Shown piece after piece: positions 34,796 through 39,068 of a stretch of DNA of 39,068 nt. A program made the position numbers and the translations under genes. Origin of the DNA: an uncultured Bacteroidota bacterium (GTDB taxonomy: Bacteria; Bacteroidota; Bacteroidia; Chitinophagales; Chitinophagaceae); the NCBI GenBank assembly GCA_903926855.1, contig CAIYKV010000219.1, forward strand, positions 1 through 39,068. Direction: 5' to 3'. The notes beneath the pieces are model-generated. The model worked only from the letters and a program-made list of their open reading frames with translations. It had not been told where the DNA came from and did not search any database. Numbering within the stretch: position 1 is the first letter of the stretch; the number at the start of each line of letters is the position of its first letter.

Positions 34796-36055
34796 ATGAC
34801 TGAGCTATATACCATTATATGGATAGCAGTGACCCTGATTCTTATCGGTTTTTTTGCAGGTTATGAAATTGCATTCGTAAGTGCTAACCGTCTTAGTATA
34901 GAGTTGAAGAAAAAACAGGGAAAACGGAGCGGCATTCTTCTATCCAATTTCATGGAACATCCGGCCAGATTTATTGGTACCTGTCTTGTTGGACTTAACC
35001 TGTTTCTGGTTATTTATGGTTTGTTGTTTGATGAACTGTTAAAAATGACTCTCTGGAACCCATTGCATATTCATAATGAATATTTGAAGTTGGGTTTTGA
35101 TACTTTTTTATCTGCGATTGTGGTGCTAGTTATCGGAGAGTTCTTACCCAAAGCCATTTTCAGGGCCAAGAACGATTCGTTATTAAGTTTCTTTTCACCG
35201 GTAGCGCAATTCTTTCATACACTTTTTCTGCCTGTTACTAAATTCTTTGTGAATTTTTCTCAATGGATACTAAAATATGTATTCAATGTTCGTTTAAACG
35301 AGAAAAATGAAGCATTTACCAAAGTTGATCTGGAGCATTTTTTTCAACAAACCAAAGAACAGGATGAGGATAATACAGAACTGAATAAGGAACTATTTGA
35401 AAACGCCCTGAGTTTACCCCTGGTAAAGATTCGCCAATGCCTGGTTCCGAGAACGGAAATAGAAGCAGTGGATATCAATACGCCTGTCGAAGATCTCAAG
35501 CAGGTTTTCATCAATACCCATTTAAGTAAGCTCCTGATTTATGATGATAATATCGATAATATAGTTGGTTATGTGCATCAACTCGATCTTTTTAAAAAGC
35601 CAGCAACCGTAAAATCAGTATTGCATCCTATCATGGCCGTTCCGGAAAGCATGAGTGCCACCGATCTGATCAATAAATTTACCAAAGAAAGAAAAAGCAT
35701 CGCTTGGGTAGTAGATGAGTTTGGCGGCACCGCTGGCATTGTTACGATGGAGGATGTGTTGGAAGAGATTTTCGGGGAAATACAAGACGAGTATGATGTA
35801 GAGGAATTGGTAGAGAAACAACTGGCAGAAGATGAATTCATTCTCAGCGGCAGGGTTGAACTGGATTACCTGAATGAAAAATACAATATGAGTTTCCCGG
35901 TAAGTGATTCTGAAACCCTTAGCGGATATATTATCCAGAAACATGAAACCATTCCCAAACAAAAAGAAACCATCATTATAGACGATTACCGTTTCGATAT
36001 TTTATCAGTAAGTGATACCCGCATAGAAACAGTAAAAATGAAAATCCTACGCTGA
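34796..36055 (+). CDS. CNNM/HlyC-CorC family transporter with CBS pair
   Basis: A 419-residue protein of the hemolysin C/CorB (CNNM) family. An N-terminal DUF21 domain has three to four membrane helices (about residues 1-180, GYEIAFVSANRLSIELKK, LVIGEFLPKAIF). A CBS-domain pair follows (about 205-330, VPRTEIEAVDINTP, IAWVVDEFGGTAGIVTMED). The C-terminal CorC/HlyC transporter-associated domain ends the chain (SGRVELDYLNEKY). Members export magnesium or similar cations; GldE of gliding Bacteroidota is related. ATG 34796 is chosen over an upstream TTG because of the family N terminus and the promoter placement. Confidence 0.92.
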   Translation: MTELYTIIWIAVTLILIGFFAGYEIAFVSANRLSIELKKKQGKRSGILLSNFMEHPARFIGTCLVGLNLFLVIYGLLFDELLKMTLWNPLHIHNEYLKLGFDTFLSAIVVLVIGEFLPKAIFRAKNDSLLSFFSPVAQFFHTLFLPVTKFFVNFSQWILKYVFNVRLNEKNEAFTKVDLEHFFQQTKEQDEDNTELNKELFENALSLPLVKIRQCLVPRTEIEAVDINTPVEDLKQVFINTHLSKLLIYDDNIDNIVGYVHQLDLFKKPATVKSVLHPIMAVPESMSATDLINKFTKERKSIAWVVDEFGGTAGIVTMEDVLEEIFGEIQDEYDVEELVEKQLAEDEFILSGRVELDYLNEKYNMSFPVSDSETLSGYIIQKHETIPKQKETIIIDDYRFDILSVSDTRIETVKMKILR

Positions 36056-36285
36056 CAAATCGGTTTTTCACCGAAAAATGATTGTAAAGACTTCGGTCAC
36101 CTGTTTTTATGTACTGCTTACCCTTAACTTTAGCGGCTAATAAGGATTAGGCTATTCAAAAAGCACGTGATTCGCCAGAAAAATAAAGTTCGGTTACTAC
36201 CCTGCCTTTATTTTCTTATCCGCTCGTGTATTTTTTGAGGATGGCCATAATGAATCGATTATCTTAGCCACCAATATATACTAAC

Positions 36286-36741
36286 ATGCCTTTTGTTTTC
36301 GATAGTTCCAAGCCCATTGCCATCGGTTGCGATCATGCAGGATTTGAGTATAAGACCGCTCTGGTAAAATGGTTGTCTGATAAAGGCTACAAGCTAAAAG
36401 ATTTCGGAACCTTTTCAGCTGATTCCGTTGATTACCCTGATTTTGCCCATCCAACTGCCAATAGTGTAGAAACCGGAGAATCCTGTTTTGGCATTCTTTT
36501 ATGTGGCAGTGCCAATGGCGTGGCCATAACCGCAAATAAACACCAGCATATCCGGGCGGGTTTATGTTGGGAAAATGATGTGGCTGTGCTGGTGCGTAAA
36601 CATAATAATGCAAATATCATTTGTATTCCCGCACGTTTTGTAGCGCTGGCACTGGCCGAGCAAATGATAGAAATATTTATGACAACGGATTTTGAAGGTG
36701 GTCGTCATGCAACCCGCGTTAATAAAATTGCCTGTTCCTGA
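36286..36741 (+). CDS. rpiB: Ribose-5-phosphate isomerase B
   Basis: A 151-residue RpiB/LacAB-type isomerase interconverting ribose 5-phosphate and ribulose 5-phosphate. It shows IAIGCDHAGFEYK, DYPDFAHP and the active-site loop LCGSANGVAITANKH, in which the Cys is the presumed catalytic base. The C-terminal part has RAGLCWENDVAVLVRKHNNAN and a FEGGRHATRVNKI end. The SANG form of the loop replaces GTGIG of the E. coli enzyme and is, to my knowledge, common in Bacteroidota. A 230-base gap upstream holds no recognised site apart from a weak 5-bp hairpin (36060-36074). Confidence 0.95.
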   Translation: MPFVFDSSKPIAIGCDHAGFEYKTALVKWLSDKGYKLKDFGTFSADSVDYPDFAHPTANSVETGESCFGILLCGSANGVAITANKHQHIRAGLCWENDVAVLVRKHNNANIICIPARFVALALAEQMIEIFMTTDFEGGRHATRVNKIACS

Positions 36742-36768
36742 TTCAAATAACCAATACTAATATACATA

Positions 36769-38310
36769 ATGAAAAAATTATTATTATTCTGCCTCCCTTT
36801 TGCCGCTACCATGGCAATGGCACAAACAACTGATGATGCAGCTAAATATGCTGCCCTGATTACCAAAGAAGGATTAAAAGAAAAACTAACCATTGTAGCC
36901 AGTGCTGAAATGGAAGGAAGAGAAACCGCCACCCCAGGCCAGAAAAAAGCTGCTGCTTATATTGAAGCCCAGTTTAAAAAATTTGGTCTCAAACCCGGGA
37001 ATGGTGATAGCTACCAGCAGCTATATCCGGTTTATCAGGATATACTGAATGATAAAAAATTATCGGTTAATGGAAGAACATTTACCTGGGATCAGGATTA
37101 TTTCTTCTCACCATCTATCACAACCGGAACATGGACTTACAATAATATCGTATTTGTTGGTTATGGTATTGTTGACTCCGCGAAAGGAATCAACGATTAT
37201 GCTGGTCTGGATGTGAAAGGGAAGATAGTACTCGTACTAGATGGAGGAACTGCAGCGCCTGTTCCGGGAGCAGGCGGACGCGGTGGTTTTGGTGGTCCAG
37301 CCATGGCCAAAATGAATAACGCCAGAAAAAACGGGGCAGTTGGATATATATTAGTGTCGCAGGATTTCCCACGTAAAATGCCTACTCCTCTAAAAGGACG
37401 CATGTCAACAATCATGCCTGCTGCCAGTACAAACAGCTTTCTGACTGCAACTATTTCTGATGAAGTGGCTTCCGCTTTATTAGGACGCACCAGTAAAATC
37501 GCTTTTGCAAAACTGATTGAAGAACCAAAAGGAGTTTATTCCTCAGAATTCACAATTGCTGCTGCAAAAACAACAGAAACTTTAGAAAGCAGTAATGTAA
37601 TCGGAATACTTCCTGGTACGGATAAAAAAGAGGAATATGTATTTTTAACCGGACACTATGATCATCTTGGAAAAAATGGAGATGTGATTTATTATGGAGC
37701 TGATGATGATGGTTCTGGAACAGTTGCTGTGCTTCAGATGGCTGAAGCATTTACTGCTGCTGCCAAAAAGGGTAAAAAGCCCAGAAGAACTATCGTATTT
37801 ATGACCGTAAGCGGAGAAGAAAAAGGATTATGGGGATCTGCCTACTATTCAGAACATCCTATCTATCCTATCGATAAGACCTCTGTGGATCTGAATACGG
37901 ACATGATCGGAAGAGTTGATACAGAGCGTAAAACCGGCGATACCCTGAATTATGTTTATGTGATAGGGCATGATAAATTAAGTTCTGACCTACCTGTTAT
38001 AAATGAAGGGGTGAATAAGAAATACACGGGTCTTGTACTGGATTATAAATTTGATGATCCTAAAGATCCTAACCGAATCTATTACAGAAGTGATCATTAT
38101 AATTTCGCCAAGAAAGGAATTCCGATTTTATTCTTCTATGATGGTATGTTATTGGCAGATTATCATAAACCAACTGATACTGTTGAAAAAATCAATTTTG
38201 AGTTGATGGAAAAAAGAGCTCGTATGATTTTTCATACGGGTTGGGAAATTGCAAATAGAGATGATATGTTGAAAAGAGATACACCTTTGAATATGCCTGC
38301 TACCAGATAA
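36769..38310 (+). CDS. Secreted M28-family metallopeptidase with PA domain
   Basis: A 513-residue exported peptidase. The signal peptide (MKKLLLFCLPFAATMAMA) is followed by an N-terminal domain with an inserted PA-like segment (about residues 115-250). The di-zinc catalytic domain follows. Candidate metal and catalytic residues are His296 in TGHYDHLG, Asp in GADDDGSG, Glu-Glu in VSGEEKGLWGS, Asp in LNTDMIGRVD and His in YRSDHYNFAKKGIP. It is probably an aminopeptidase acting on peptides in the periplasm or outside. A strong terminator follows the stop codon. Confidence 0.93.
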   Translation: MKKLLLFCLPFAATMAMAQTTDDAAKYAALITKEGLKEKLTIVASAEMEGRETATPGQKKAAAYIEAQFKKFGLKPGNGDSYQQLYPVYQDILNDKKLSVNGRTFTWDQDYFFSPSITTGTWTYNNIVFVGYGIVDSAKGINDYAGLDVKGKIVLVLDGGTAAPVPGAGGRGGFGGPAMAKMNNARKNGAVGYILVSQDFPRKMPTPLKGRMSTIMPAASTNSFLTATISDEVASALLGRTSKIAFAKLIEEPKGVYSSEFTIAAAKTTETLESSNVIGILPGTDKKEEYVFLTGHYDHLGKNGDVIYYGADDDGSGTVAVLQMAEAFTAAAKKGKKPRRTIVFMTVSGEEKGLWGSAYYSEHPIYPIDKTSVDLNTDMIGRVDTERKTGDTLNYVYVIGHDKLSSDLPVINEGVNKKYTGLVLDYKFDDPKDPNRIYYRSDHYNFAKKGIPILFFYDGMLLADYHKPTDTVEKINFELMEKRARMIFHTGWEIANRDDMLKRDTPLNMPATR

Positions 38311-38328
38311 ACACTTAAGATTGAATGT

Positions 38329-38365
38329 AAAATGCCGCATCGGGCTAATCCTGATGCGGCATTTT
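38329..38365. terminator. Strong bidirectional terminator
   Basis: A 13-bp perfect stem AAAATGCCGCATC / GATGCGGCATTTT (38329-38341 with 38353-38365) is flanked by A and T runs on the two sides. It therefore suits both the M28 gene (plus) and the convergent deoxyhypusine synthase-like gene (minus). Confidence 0.9.
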
Positions 38366-38434
38366 GTATTAAGCTATTTACTGATTATTATAGCCACAGA
38401 TTCACTGATTTCCACAGATGGCTAGAGCTAAATA

Positions 38435-39068
38435 TTACCAGCCTAAAATATAGGCGAAGATCAGGGGTACTACAATGGTCGCATCGCTCTCTACTATGAA
38501 TTTAGGAGTATGAATATCGAGTTTGCCCCAGGTGATTTTTTCATTGGGAACTGCTCCCGAATAAGAGCCATAGGACGTGGTTGAATCACTTACCTGGCAA
38601 AAATATCCCCAGAATGGTACATCATGCCATTCCAAATCCTGGTACATCATAGGCACTACACATATCGGAAAATCTCCTGCAATACCGCCTCCAATCTGGA
38701 AAAAGCCAACTCCTTTTCCACCACTATTTTGTCTGTACCAATCGGCCAGCCATACCATGTATTCAATACCAGTTTTCATGGTAACTGCATTCAATTCTCC
38801 CTTAATTACATAAGAAGCAAAAATATTTCCCATGGTACTATCTTCCCAGCCAGGTACTACAATCGGGATATTTTTTTGAGCAGCAGCCAGCATCCAGCTG
38901 TCTTTGGGGTCAATTTCATAATATTGTTCCAAAACGCCGCTCAGCAACATTTTATACATGTATTCATGCGGAAAATAACGCTCCCCGGCAGCTTCTGCAT
39001 CAGCCCAAAGTTTATGGATATGCTTTTGAAGTCTTCTGAAAGCTTCTTCTTCCGGTATACAGGTATCC
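38435..39068 (-). CDS. Deoxyhypusine synthase-like protein, N terminus outside window
   Basis: C-terminal 210 residues of a protein of the deoxyhypusine synthase family; the frame is open to the window edge. It shows the PIVVPGWEDSTMGN segment, VGFFQIGGGIAGDFPICVVPM, and the C-terminal SGAVPNEKITWGKLD in which the Lys before LD corresponds to the active-site lysine of the eukaryotic enzyme. Bacteria lack eIF5A, so the substrate is not the classical one; some bacterial homologues act on polyamines (homospermidine synthase-like). The true start is beyond the right edge, not the internal ATG at 38959. Confidence 0.92.
   Translation of the reverse strand, partial: DTCIPEEEAFRRLQKHIHKLWADAEAAGERYFPHEYMYKMLLSGVLEQYYEIDPKDSWMLAAAQKNIPIVVPGWEDSTMGNIFASYVIKGELNAVTMKTGIEYMVWLADWYRQNSGGKGVGFFQIGGGIAGDFPICVVPMMYQDLEWHDVPFWGYFCQVSDSTTSYGSYSGAVPNEKITWGKLDIHTPKFIVESDATIVVPLIFAYILGW

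Noticed and set aside
1-39068. tRNA, rRNA, insertion sequence or prophage genes
   Set aside because: Gaps were read on both strands; no T-loop signatures, rRNA segments, transposases, integrases or phage structural genes were recognised.

Overview
The window reads as chromosome of a moderately AT-rich Bacteroidota, most likely a member of the Chitinophagaceae. Supporting signs are the split KdpD and split MetH, the 37-residue ribosomal protein THX, OmpL-like porin and DUF4286 families, the Bacteroidota form of RpiB, near absence of Shine-Dalgarno sequences, and several promoter boxes of the TAnnTTTG type. It is a dense housekeeping region without phage, transposase, CRISPR, rRNA or tRNA signal.

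Layout. (1) 1-8819, potassium uptake: the 3' part of kdpB, kdpC, an outer-membrane porin, a kinase-less KdpD (KdpD plus USP domains) and a separate HAMP-PAS histidine kinase form one tight plus-strand operon. A convergent kup gene follows. (2) 8964-14887: an SRPBCC protein (minus), a one-polypeptide UvrD-like helicase with a C-terminal Fe-S PD-(D/E)XK nuclease, an Ig-like lipoprotein and recR. (3) 14888-18970: a 309-base gap, then cobalamin-dependent methionine synthase split into two genes. (4) 19008-23180: a secreted barrel-like protein, a LOG-family nucleotide hydrolase (minus), a secreted protein of unknown function, exonuclease III and a DUF4286 protein. (5) 23181-23949: a structured gap, an HU gene with a strong terminator, and the tiny THX gene. 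(6) 24009-26523: an exported-type PLP enzyme (minus), a 74-residue membrane protein and MeaB (minus). (7) 26543-30682, envelope and cofactor genes: O-antigen ligase-like protein, family 2 glycosyltransferase, LON-domain protein, type III pantothenate kinase and lipoprotein LptC. (8) 30683-34645: an aldo/keto reductase flanked by CTGTTC-rich repeats, then an ECF sigma factor, a membrane protein probably acting as anti-sigma partner, and a secreted adhesin-like beta-repeat protein. (9) 34796-39068: a CNNM/CBS transporter, RpiB, an M28 peptidase with a good terminator, and the C-terminal part of a deoxyhypusine synthase-like protein (minus).

I do not see an obvious new defence or mobile system. 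The observations most worth following are the ECF sigma/membrane/adhesin module whose middle gene carries a heptanucleotide repeat array, the promoter-like boxes lying exactly four bases before five start codons (possible leaderless transcripts), the split Kdp sensor with a porin in its operon, the helicase-nuclease, the structured gap upstream of HU, and the bacterial deoxyhypusine synthase homologue.
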